From assembly GCF_000740795.1 (NCBI RefSeq), contig NZ_JGYG01000003.1, forward strand, positions 248,001 to 312,000: a DNA stretch of 64,000 bases, given 5' to 3'. This document shows positions 47,307 through 54,967 of this stretch, piece after piece (positions within the stretch are counted from its first letter, which is position 1; each line of letters opens with the position of its first letter). The stretch is from Haematobacter massiliensis (GTDB taxonomy: Bacteria > Pseudomonadota > Alphaproteobacteria > Rhodobacterales > Rhodobacteraceae). A program made the translations under genes and the position numbers. The notes under the pieces are model-generated. The model was not told the DNA's origin, did no database searches, and saw only the letters and a list, made by a program, of their open reading frames with translations.

Positions 47307-48527
47307 CTATTCCTCCATAAGCCCTGCCACGGCAATCAGCGCCGCGAGGCCGGTGGAGAGGCCCTTGCTGCTCGCCTCCGGCTCCACGTCGATCCATTCA
47401 TCCACCGAGTGATATCGGTCGCCATGACCGCCGGTGCCGATCATGACTGCCGGAATACCGAGGCTCATCGGGATATTGGCGTCGGTGGAGGAGGCGGCCG
47501 TGACGAAATCGAGCCCATGCGCGCGGAGCGCGGCCTTGCAGGCTTCAACGATCGCGGCATCCTCGGGCGTGGCGCCGGCCGGACGGTTGCCGATCTGCTT
47601 CACCTCGGCGGTGATGCTGCCGCTCCGCGTCTCGCGACGGGCGTTCTCGGCGGCGACGGCCTCCTCGACCAGTGCCCGCATCCGCGCGTCGAGCTTCGCC
47701 AGCTCCTCCGGCGAGGCGGAGCGGAGGTCGATCTCCACCCAGACCTCCTCCGGAATCGCGTTGATGGAACTGCCGCCGCCGAAGACCGAGCAGGAGAAGG
47801 TCGTGCGCGGCGTCTCCGGCACCTCGATCTGTCCCATGCCGGCAACCAGCCCCGCCATGGCATAGGCCGGGCTGACCGTGCCGAAGGCGTTCAGGCTGTG
47901 CCCGCCCGGCCCCCGGAAGGTGACGCGGTAGCGATGGGAGCCGATGGCGGACGTGACGAGCTTGCCCATTTCCGGGCCGTCGAAGGTGAAGAACGCCCCG
48001 ATCCGGTCGCGGTATTCTCCCTCCGCGAACAGATGGCGGATGCCGCTCAGGTCGCCCTGCCCCTCCTCGCCCACATCCGCCACGAAGAGAATGTCCTCTG
48101 CCGTCTCGATCCCCGCTGCATCCAGCGCACGCATGAAGGCAAGGAGCGCCGCCAGCCCGCGCGTATCGTCGCCCACGCCGGGAGCGAACAGTTTCGTTCC
48201 CTCCCGCCGGACGGTGGTGTCGGTGCCTTCGGGGAAAACGGTGTCGAGATGGGCGGAGGCAACGACCATCCCCTTCCGTCCCGGCGCGCGGCCCGGACGC
48301 AGGCCAGTGACATTGCCGATACCGTCCAGCTTCACATCATGCAGGCCGTGCTGGATCATCAGGTCGCGGTAAACCTCGGCCCGGCGCGCCTCCTTGAAGG
48401 GGGGAGCCGGGATTTCCGTCAGGGCCACGAGATCCTCCACGAACCTGTCGTGATCGCGGCGCAGGACGGCTGCGGCACGAGCAAAGGCGGGCAAGGCGAT
48501 GATCCGGGCGGCGTCGGTGAGGGGCAT
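47307..48527 (-). CDS. M20-family metallopeptidase (peptidase T-like)
   Basis: A 406-residue di-zinc aminopeptidase-like protein. SAHLDTVFPEGTD has the first zinc histidine and aspartate; GVGDDTRGLAALL the bridging aspartate; ADVGEEGQGDLSG the catalytic Glu pair; and the C-terminal GTGGHGDRYHSVDEW the last zinc histidine. The central lid domain has GSHRYRVTFRGPGGHSLNAFG. Length and motif spacing suit peptidase T-like tri/dipeptidases. Substrate is not fixed by sequence. It ends before the satellite and follows a two-gene unit of unknown function. Confidence 0.88.
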   Translation of the reverse strand: MPLTDAARIIALPAFARAAAVLRRDHDRFVEDLVALTEIPAPPFKEARRAEVYRDLMIQHGLHDVKLDGIGNVTGLRPGRAPGRKGMVVASAHLDTVFPEGTDTTVRREGTKLFAPGVGDDTRGLAALLAFMRALDAAGIETAEDILFVADVGEEGQGDLSGIRHLFAEGEYRDRIGAFFTFDGPEMGKLVTSAIGSHRYRVTFRGPGGHSLNAFGTVSPAYAMAGLVAGMGQIEVPETPRTTFSCSVFGGGSSINAIPEEVWVEIDLRSASPEELAKLDARMRALVEEAVAAENARRETRSGSITAEVKQIGNRPAGATPEDAAIVEACKAALRAHGLDFVTAASSTDANIPMSLGIPAVMIGTGGHGDRYHSVDEWIDVEPEASSKGLSTGLAALIAVAGLMEE

Positions 48528-48535
48528 GGCGGCTC

Positions 48536-49183
48536 TCAGGTTCGTCCGGGGGCGAGGGCTTCCCGGATCAGGGCGATGCGATCAAGAAGCGCCGACAGAT
48601 CCCAACCCTCCGGTCCCCCGCCGCTGACGCGGGTTTCATAGACCGCCTCGATCACTCTTGTCACCTCATTGCGACGCGCGATCGTCGCCGCGGCGCCCTC
48701 CACAGGCGGCAATGAGGCCCGCCATTGCTTCAGCGGATCGGTAAAGGCCGCGCTGAAGGCGGCCTTGGCCTGCCCGGCGGGCCACACGCGGCTGCCGGGC
48801 TTGCGCGCATCGTCAAGCCATGCCCCGGCGATGAAGGCATTCACCGCCCCCAGAAGCACGCCGGTCACGGTTTCCATCTGCTTCGGATCCGGAATATGTT
48901 GCTTCAGGCCCATCCACTCGGCGAAATGCAACGACAGCCATGTCGTCGCACAGGTCGTAAGCGCTATGAGCGTGATCGGCGCCAGAAAGCCCAGCTGCAT
49001 GAGGACGGCGGCACTGCGCGGCCACTTCGCCAGCAACGCGGTGGCAATCGCCATCGCCAGAAAACCCGCAAGCAGCGCCGCGACGGTCCAGCCGACACTG
49101 GCCCAGCCGGGTAGCAACTGGATGTAGATGCCCAGAAATACACCGATCAGCACCGGGGCAAGCGACTGAAATTTCTCCCACAT
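48536..49183 (-). CDS. Membrane protein of unknown function
   Basis: A 215-residue protein with hydrophobic helices at about residues 10-28, 30-50 and 58-82, then a soluble C-terminal half containing EVTRVIEAVYETRVSGGG. No family is recognised. The start MWEKFQSLAPV is preferred because it begins right after the upstream stop (TGA-G-ATG), indicating coupling with the small gene at 49185. It ends eight bases before the M20 peptidase start, so all three may be one operon. Confidence 0.65.
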   Translation of the reverse strand: MWEKFQSLAPVLIGVFLGIYIQLLPGWASVGWTVAALLAGFLAMAIATALLAKWPRSAAVLMQLGFLAPITLIALTTCATTWLSLHFAEWMGLKQHIPDPKQMETVTGVLLGAVNAFIAGAWLDDARKPGSRVWPAGQAKAAFSAAFTDPLKQWRASLPPVEGAAATIARRNEVTRVIEAVYETRVSGGGPEGWDLSALLDRIALIREALAPGRT

Positions 49184-49184
49184 C

Positions 49185-49454
49185 TCAGCGGAGGAGTTCG
49201 TGGGCCGGATTATGGTAGCATCGATAGACGAGCTGATCCCCCACAATGACCGAATAGACCTCAGAGGGCGGCAAATCGAGGTCACAGCGCGTTTCCTCCC
49301 GGAGCAGGGTGCGGTCAAGCTCCCGCATCAACTCCGTCGCATCCGCCAGAGGATCGTTCAGCGCCTCCGCCGCCGCCGCAGTCGCCTCCTCCAGGCGCGT
49401 GATGTCGCCGCCGACGACAAGCCCGGGTACTTCCGTAAGTCTGAAATCCGACAT
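49185..49454 (-). CDS. Small protein of unknown function
   Basis: An 89-residue soluble protein, acidic, with a helical middle (ITRLEEATAAAAEALNDPLAD, cited in part) and a C-terminus YSVIVGDQLVYRCYHNPA. No family is recognised. MSDFRLTEVPG is taken as the start; an ATG three codons upstream is possible. One base separates its stop from the following membrane-protein start, so the pair is probably translated together. Confidence 0.55.
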   Translation of the reverse strand: MSDFRLTEVPGLVVGGDITRLEEATAAAAEALNDPLADATELMRELDRTLLREETRCDLDLPPSEVYSVIVGDQLVYRCYHNPAHELLR

Positions 49455-49632
49455 GGCTCTCACCCGTAAATGATCTGTGCAAATGTCATGATCTTCTGCC
49501 TCTCCCGCCTGTTGGGCAAGTGAGTCGTGTGGCTTGCCTGCGACAGATGAGCCTTCGCGTGCAGCGGGCGGAACCCCGCTCTCCTTCCAACGTTGGCGAT
49601 GACCGGGAGCAGGTCATGACGGAGGATCACGC

Positions 49633-50346
49633 ATGGAAGGACCAGCCATGACGCCCTATTGCGGACCCGCACCCGCGCCGGAGGCTCTCTGGCTGAGTTG
49701 GAACCTCGATCCGCTGGTCCTTGTTCCCATCCTTCTGCTGGCAATGTGGTCGCTTCATGCGCGTTCCCGCGCGGGTATCGTGGCGGCGGGGGTGCTGTTC
49801 ATCGCTTTCGTATCGCCGCTCTGCGCGCTTTCGACCGCGCTGTTTTCCGCGCGGGTTGCGCATCACGTGCTCCTCGTCTCCATCGCCGCGCCGCTTCTGG
49901 CCCGCTGCCTGCCACGGGGCCCCAGTCGCGGGGCAGAGCTGGCCTTTCTTGCCCATGCGGCGACCTTGTGGCTCTGGCATACGCCCGGGCCATATGGCTG
50001 GGCGCTGTCGTCCCCCGCGGCATACTGGCTGATGGAGGCGACTCTCCTCGGCTCCGCCGTCTGGCTCTGGCGCGCCATGCTTTCACCGGCAACGGCGGCA
50101 GGGCGGGCGATCCTGCTCCTGCTGGGCGTCACCATGCAGATGGGGCTGCTGGGAGCGCTGCTGGTCTTTGCGGGGCGTCCGCTCTTTGCCGATCATCTCG
50201 CCACCACCGCAGCCTATGACCTGTCCCCGCTGGAAGATCAGCAGCTCGCGGGGCTTATCATGTGGGTTCCGGCGGCACTGCCCTATCTCGGCGTCGCACT
50301 CTGGCGCTTGAGCGGACTGCTGGCTCCGGACAGGCGCTCGGCATGA
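49633..50346 (+). CDS. ctaG: CtaG-type (caa3) cytochrome c oxidase assembly protein
   Basis: A 237-residue membrane protein with about six to seven helices of the caa3_CtaG family (the Bacillus CtaG type, not the Cox11 type). LSWNLDPLVLVPILLL, LFSARVAHHVLLVSIAAPLL and DQQLAGLIMWVPAALPYLG are the conserved segments, with paired histidines in HH. GGAGG stands seven bases before ATG 49633. It opens the oxidase operon and overlaps the next gene as ATGA (50343-50346). Confidence 0.9.
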   Translation: MEGPAMTPYCGPAPAPEALWLSWNLDPLVLVPILLLAMWSLHARSRAGIVAAGVLFIAFVSPLCALSTALFSARVAHHVLLVSIAAPLLARCLPRGPSRGAELAFLAHAATLWLWHTPGPYGWALSSPAAYWLMEATLLGSAVWLWRAMLSPATAAGRAILLLLGVTMQMGLLGALLVFAGRPLFADHLATTAAYDLSPLEDQQLAGLIMWVPAALPYLGVALWRLSGLLAPDRRSA

Positions 50347-50843
50347 TCGTCGCCTGGCTGAAGCTCATCCATATCGCCGCCATTTCGCTCTGGGCCTTCG
50401 GGCTGATGGCCCTGCCGCCCATGCTGATGCAGCGCAATCGCGTTGCTGGAGACGCGGCACTTCACAACCTGCACCGTGCCACGCGGTACTATTATCTCGT
50501 CTTTCTTTCGCCCGCCGCGGCTATTGCGGTCATCTCGGGCACCGCTCTGATCTTTCTGGCGCAGGTTTATTCGCCGTGGTTCGCGGCAAAGCTCGCCTTC
50601 GTGGCTGTCCTTTGCATGATGCACGGCCTTGCCGCCGGGCGGATCCTCAAGGTGTTCGGGGAAGAAGCCCGCTATCCCAGATGGATGGGCTTCATGTCGC
50701 TTTTCGTGACCATCGGCACCGTGGGGATTATTCTGTTCCTTGTCCTCGGCAAGCCCGTGCTTACCGGTCCCGATCTGCCGCTTCTGCGTCCCGGTGGCCT
50801 GTCCGAGCTTTTTCCAGGGCTTCCGTCTCTTCGTCCTGAATGA
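50343..50843 (+). CDS. CopD/HemJ-like four-helix membrane protein
   Basis: A 166-residue protein with four hydrophobic helices. WLKLIHIAAISLWAFGLMALP, FAAKLAFVAVLCMMHGLAAGR and the closing VLGKPV resemble HemJ/CopD-type proteins, in which conserved His and Lys residues bind heme. It is coupled to ctaG. A role in heme or copper handling for the oxidase is plausible but unproven. The last 83 bp overlap the 3' end of the convergent DUF2231 gene. Confidence 0.7.
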   Translation: MIVAWLKLIHIAAISLWAFGLMALPPMLMQRNRVAGDAALHNLHRATRYYYLVFLSPAAAIAVISGTALIFLAQVYSPWFAAKLAFVAVLCMMHGLAAGRILKVFGEEARYPRWMGFMSLFVTIGTVGIILFLVLGKPVLTGPDLPLLRPGGLSELFPGLPSLRPE

Positions 50844-51330
50844 GGCCGATCCCGTGATGGAAGATAAGCTTGCCACCATGCCAGCCCGCAGCCCCAGCCA
50901 CGATCGCGGAAAGAAGCGAGAGCAGTATCCCTTCCGGCATCACGTCGCCGCCCTGAAACCTGAACCCCCAGTTCAACCCGAGAAGCGAGATCAGCATGAG
51001 GCCCGCCACCCCGTGACTCCAGCTCCCGACCCGCGTCCTGATGCCCGGAACGGCAAGGATTTCCACCAGCCCCGCCAGACCCGCCAGCGCGCCGGAGATG
51101 AAGCCAAGGCCGACCATCCAGATCGCCGCCCGCGCCCAGAACGGGTCGCCGTTCCACCAGTAGAGCAGATCGGCCCCAAGAACGGTCATCGTCAGGGCGA
51201 TCGGGAAGTGCACCAGCATCGCGTGAATCGGGTGCCCGGCAAAGGCCACGACCGATTCCGTCGTCTCGGCGGCGACCTCTGCCAGGACGGGATCGTCCTC
51301 GTCCTGCGGGTCGCGGGCGGTATCGTTCAT
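50761..51330 (-). CDS. DUF2231-type membrane protein
   Basis: A 189-residue protein with about four helices. The family start FAGHPIHAMLVHFPIALTMTVLGADLLYWW is at about residues 30-58, and GAAGWHGGKLIFHHGIGL lies near the end. DUF2231 proteins are frequent near heme-copper oxidases; their function is unknown, though conserved histidines suggest a metal or heme. It is the only minus-strand gene inside the oxidase cluster, convergent with the CopD-like gene and divergent from coxB (start codons 12 bp apart). Confidence 0.82.
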   Translation of the reverse strand: MNDTARDPQDEDDPVLAEVAAETTESVVAFAGHPIHAMLVHFPIALTMTVLGADLLYWWNGDPFWARAAIWMVGLGFISGALAGLAGLVEILAVPGIRTRVGSWSHGVAGLMLISLLGLNWGFRFQGGDVMPEGILLSLLSAIVAGAAGWHGGKLIFHHGIGLIQDEETEALEKARTGHRDAEAADRDR

Positions 51331-51342
51331 CGGCTCTCTCCC

Positions 51343-52032
51343 CTGTGGCGCCTTGTCCGAACGGCGGGACGGAGCGGTCGGTTCCTGCTTGCGACGTTTC
51401 CGCTCACCGCCTGCGGCGGACCCCTGTCCTCGCTGGCGCCGGGAGGGCGCGTGGCGGGTGATATCGCCTTTCTCTGGTGGGCGATGCTGGCGGCCTCCGG
51501 TCTGGCCTTTGCAATTGTCATGGGTTTCTTTCTCGTGGCCCTGCTGCGGCCCGGGCGGCTGGGGCAGATCCCTGTCGGCCGCTGGCTCCTCTGGGGCGGG
51601 TTCGTACTGCCGCTCGCCGTACTGACGCTGCTGGTCTCCATCGGGTTCTGGGTGGGGGAGCGCGCGATCATGCGCGGCGCGGAGCCTCTGGTGATCGAGG
51701 CGGAGGCGCGGCAATGGTCCTGGACCTTCCGCTACGCCGACCATCCCGACCTGCCTCCCGAAGAAAACGGTATCGCCATCCCCGTGGGCCAGCCCGTGGA
51801 ATTCCGGCTGACCAGCGCCGACGTGATCCATTCCTTCTGGGTGCCGCGGCTTGCGGGCAAGCTGGATGCAATACCGGGCCATGTGAACCGCCTGCGCCTC
51901 ATCGCGGACGACGCGGGTGAGTTCGGCGGGGTGTGCGCGGAATACTGCGGTCCGGGTCACGCGATCATGCCCTTCTTCATCCGCGCGGTTCCCGTCGCGG
52001 AATTTGAACGCCTGACCGGAGGTTCCGAATGA
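51343..52032 (+). CDS. coxB: Cytochrome c oxidase subunit II (CuA), lipoprotein
   Basis: A protein of about 229 residues with a lipobox (PLTAC, Cys24), two transmembrane helices (about 45-70 and 85-108) and a cupredoxin domain. The CuA motif CAEYCGPGHAIM has both cysteines, the histidine and the methionine, and the upstream ligand is His in VIHSFW, so it takes electrons from cytochrome c rather than quinol. No ATG, GTG or TTG lies in frame before the lipobox; CTG 51343 is given as start because it yields a normal lipoprotein signal. GTG 51451 with GGGAGG upstream is an alternative that loses the signal. Confidence 0.8.
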   Translation: MWRLVRTAGRSGRFLLATFPLTACGGPLSSLAPGGRVAGDIAFLWWAMLAASGLAFAIVMGFFLVALLRPGRLGQIPVGRWLLWGGFVLPLAVLTLLVSIGFWVGERAIMRGAEPLVIEAEARQWSWTFRYADHPDLPPEENGIAIPVGQPVEFRLTSADVIHSFWVPRLAGKLDAIPGHVNRLRLIADDAGEFGGVCAEYCGPGHAIMPFFIRAVPVAEFERLTGGSE

Positions 52033-54572
52033 GCGTGCTGCCCGACGGACGCCCCGATGCACGGCCCCGCAGCCGCCAGATCCCCACGCCCGAAGCGGAG
52101 CGGAGGGACCGGGAACTGGAGCGGATCTGGACCTCCGGCCATGGGTGGCAGAGGTTCTCGGCGGTGAACCACTCCGTCGTGGGAATGCGCTTCATCCTGA
52201 CATCGCTCGTGTTCTTCACCATCGGCGGGCTGCTGGCCATGCTGATCCGCGCGCAGCTCGCGACCACCCGAAGCCCGTTTCTGGATGCCGAGAGCTATGC
52301 GCAGGTCTTCACCATGCATGGCACGGTGATGATGTTCCTGTTCGCCATCCCGTTCTTCGAGGGGTTCGCCATCTACTTCCTGCCGAAGATGCTTGGCGCG
52401 CGCGACCTCGCCTTCCCGCGGATGTCGGCCTACGGCTACTGGTGCTACCTGTTCGGCGGGGCGATCCTCATCGTGGCGCTGATCGCGGGCTATGCGCCGA
52501 AGGACGGATGGTTCATGTACACGCCGTTGTCTTCCGCGACCTATTCGCCGGGGGTGAACGCGGATATCTGGCTGCTGGGCATCACCTTCGTGGAGATCTC
52601 CGCGCTTTCCGCCGCGGTGGAGATCGTGGTGACGATCCTGAAGATGCGCGCGCCCGGCATGACGCTGGACCGGATGCCGATCTTTGCCTGGTACATGCTG
52701 GTCGTCGCGGCGATGATGGTACTGGGCTTCCCGCCCCTGATCGTCGGTTCCCTGCTGCTGGAGGCGGAGCGCGCCTTCGGCCTGCCGTTCTTCGATCCGA
52801 CACGCGGCGGCGATCCGCTGCTCTGGCAGCACCTCTTCTGGCTGTTCGGCCACCCGGAGGTCTATATCATCTTCCTGCCCGCGGCGGGCGCGCTCTCCAC
52901 CCTGCTCCCCGTCTTTGCCGGACGGCCGCTGGCGGGGCGGCGCCTGGTCATTGCGGCTGTGTTGTCGATGGGGTTCCTCTCCTTCGGCCTTTGGGTCCAT
53001 CACATGTACACGGTCGGGCTGCCGCATCTGTCGCTGGCCTTCTTCTCCGCCGCCTCCGCCGTCGTGGCGATCCCGACGGCGGTGCAGATCTTCGCCTGGA
53101 TCGGCACGCTCGCCACCGGGCGGCCAAGGCTCGAACTGCCGATGCTGCATGTCTTCGGCTTCTTCTTCGTCTTCGTGATCGGCGGGCTGACGGGGGTGAT
53201 GCTCGCGGTGGTGCCCTTCGACTGGCAGGCCCATGACAGCCATTTCGTCGTCGCGCATCTGCACTACGTGCTGGTCGGCGGCTTTCTGTTTCCGATGATG
53301 GCGGCCGCCTATTACTGGCTGCCCGCGCTCACGGGGCGGATGCCGGACGGGCGGTTGGCGCGGCCCGCCTTCTGGCTGATCTTCATCGGCTTCAACCTCA
53401 CCTTCTTCATCATGCACCTTACCGGGCTGCTCGGCATGCCGCGGCGGGTGGACCATTACACTGCCGATACCGGGTGGGAGATATTCAACCTCATCTCCTC
53501 CATCGGCAGTTTCGTGATGACGGGCGGGTTCATGCTGGTAATCGTCGACGTCGCGCTGACGCTGCGCTACGGGCGCCAGACGGAGCCGAACCCCTGGGGC
53601 GCGGGAACGCTCGACTGGGCGGTGCCGAAGCTGCCCGCGCCGAGCTACAATTTCCCCTCCCTGCCCCGGATCGGGGCAAATGCCGATCAGCTCCGTCCCC
53701 GCGACATCGGGCCCGCGCTGGCGGAGGGCGAAGGCTACCTGCCCACGCCGCGCAACGGCTGGATGGAGACGCTGGTGACCGGCGCCGCGGATGCGGAGCC
53801 TGAGCATATCGCCCTGCTTCCCCGACAGACCTATCTGCCGCTCTATACCGCGCTCGCGACGGGGACGGTTTTCCTCGCACTGATCTTCAAGCTCTACTGG
53901 TGGCCGCCCCTCGGCATCGCGCTGGTGGCGGCGCTGTTTCTGTGCTGGACCGCACGGGGGGAGTTCCGCCGTGATCACGGCAGGTTGGATGCGGGCTTGG
54001 GCCTGCGGCTCCCGCTTCATGCCGAAGTCCCCCGCCCGCTGTCATGGTGGGCCATGGCGGTGACGATCGCCGCGGATGCGACGGCCTATGCCGCACTCCT
54101 GTTCGGAGGGCTGTTCCTGTGGCTTTCGGCTCCGGGATGGCCGCCGCCGGACTTTCCCGTACCGCCGGTTTGGGGGGTGATCGTGGCGCTGGCCGCTCCG
54201 GTGATCGCGGCCTTCGCCGCCCGTCTGGCGGAGCGGGAGGGAGAGATGCCGATGCTGACGGTCGCACTGGTCTGCCAGCTTGCCGGGCTTGCGGCGCTCG
54301 TGGGGCTGATCCTTGCGGTTCCCACCCCCAGCTCCCATGCCGCTCTGGCGAGCATGGCGGCGGTTCTGGCCTATGCCGCCCTGCATGTCGGACTGAGCGC
54401 GCTTTTCGCGGCCTATGGCATCTGGCGCGTCCGGGCAGGCTATGTCTCCACGGCGCGGCGGGCGGATCTGGCGATCGGCAGGCTCTGGCAGGACTACAGC
54501 GCGCTGGTCTCCGTGATCGCGGTCGGGTTCCTCTATGCGCTCACCCATCTGTCGCAGACGGTGCCGCTATGA
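52029..54572 (+). CDS. coxA: Cytochrome c oxidase subunit I fused to subunit III
   Basis: An 847-residue fusion. The subunit I part (about 1-600) has the heme a histidine in FTMHGTVMMF, the CuB histidine and crosslinked tyrosine in GHPEVYIIFLP, the CuB pair in WVHHMYTVG, and heme histidines in VAHLHYVLVGG. The rest (about 620-847) has about six more helices and resembles subunit III, though the usual subunit III signatures are weak. Such I+III fusions are known in this oxidase type. The start overlaps coxB as ATGA (52029-52032). Confidence 0.93.
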   Translation: MSVLPDGRPDARPRSRQIPTPEAERRDRELERIWTSGHGWQRFSAVNHSVVGMRFILTSLVFFTIGGLLAMLIRAQLATTRSPFLDAESYAQVFTMHGTVMMFLFAIPFFEGFAIYFLPKMLGARDLAFPRMSAYGYWCYLFGGAILIVALIAGYAPKDGWFMYTPLSSATYSPGVNADIWLLGITFVEISALSAAVEIVVTILKMRAPGMTLDRMPIFAWYMLVVAAMMVLGFPPLIVGSLLLEAERAFGLPFFDPTRGGDPLLWQHLFWLFGHPEVYIIFLPAAGALSTLLPVFAGRPLAGRRLVIAAVLSMGFLSFGLWVHHMYTVGLPHLSLAFFSAASAVVAIPTAVQIFAWIGTLATGRPRLELPMLHVFGFFFVFVIGGLTGVMLAVVPFDWQAHDSHFVVAHLHYVLVGGFLFPMMAAAYYWLPALTGRMPDGRLARPAFWLIFIGFNLTFFIMHLTGLLGMPRRVDHYTADTGWEIFNLISSIGSFVMTGGFMLVIVDVALTLRYGRQTEPNPWGAGTLDWAVPKLPAPSYNFPSLPRIGANADQLRPRDIGPALAEGEGYLPTPRNGWMETLVTGAADAEPEHIALLPRQTYLPLYTALATGTVFLALIFKLYWWPPLGIALVAALFLCWTARGEFRRDHGRLDAGLGLRLPLHAEVPRPLSWWAMAVTIAADATAYAALLFGGLFLWLSAPGWPPPDFPVPPVWGVIVALAAPVIAAFAARLAEREGEMPMLTVALVCQLAGLAALVGLILAVPTPSSHAALASMAAVLAYAALHVGLSALFAAYGIWRVRAGYVSTARRADLAIGRLWQDYSALVSVIAVGFLYALTHLSQTVPL

Positions 54573-54886
54573 TCGGTTTGCGTCCGCTGGCCGGGTTTGC
54601 GGCGCTCGTCGGAGCCTTCGTGATTTGGAGTATCGCCTTCCTCCTGCTCTACGGGACTCATGCCACCGGCTGTGCGCTGGGGTGGGAAGCGCGCGCCTTC
54701 CTGATGACCTCGTTCCTTCGTGCTGTCCTGGCGGGGATAGTGGCCCTTACCTTCGCCGCGCTGTTCCTTCTCCGACCGGCAACGGGAGAGGAACCGCTGG
54801 CCCGCGTCGCGCATCTTGTGTTCATCGCGGCCCTCGTGGCGACGGCATTCTGCTTCGCGGCGGTCTTTGTCCTGCCGCTCTGCTAG
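54569..54886 (+). CDS. Small membrane protein of the oxidase operon
   Basis: A 105-residue protein with three hydrophobic helices (about 10-30, 48-70 and 82-103), ending in cysteine. No family is recognised. Its start overlaps the coxA stop as ATGA (54569-54572), so it is made together with the oxidase and may be an accessory or subunit-IV-like protein. The operon ends here. Confidence 0.7.
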   Translation: MIGLRPLAGFAALVGAFVIWSIAFLLLYGTHATGCALGWEARAFLMTSFLRAVLAGIVALTFAALFLLRPATGEEPLARVAHLVFIAALVATAFCFAAVFVLPLC

Positions 54887-54915
54887 CCAGCCCGGCCCTT
54901 CCCCAGGAATGCGAA

Positions 54916-54943
54916 CCGCCCGCGGAGTCTCCTCCACGGGCGG
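54916..54943. terminator. Convergent terminator hairpin, oxidase operon / aceA
   Basis: An inverted repeat CCGCCCG-x-GGAG / CTCC-x-CGGGCGG with a 4-nt loop and one mismatch lies between the convergent ends (54886 and 54968). Neither side has a long T-run. It probably serves both transcripts. Confidence 0.6.
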
Positions 54944-54967
54944 CCCGACGATCACCGACGAGGGAGC

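Noticed and set aside
51957-54020. 687-residue open frame on the minus strand across coxA
   Set aside because: Antisense of the oxidase gene with His/Arg/Glu-rich composition and no motif.
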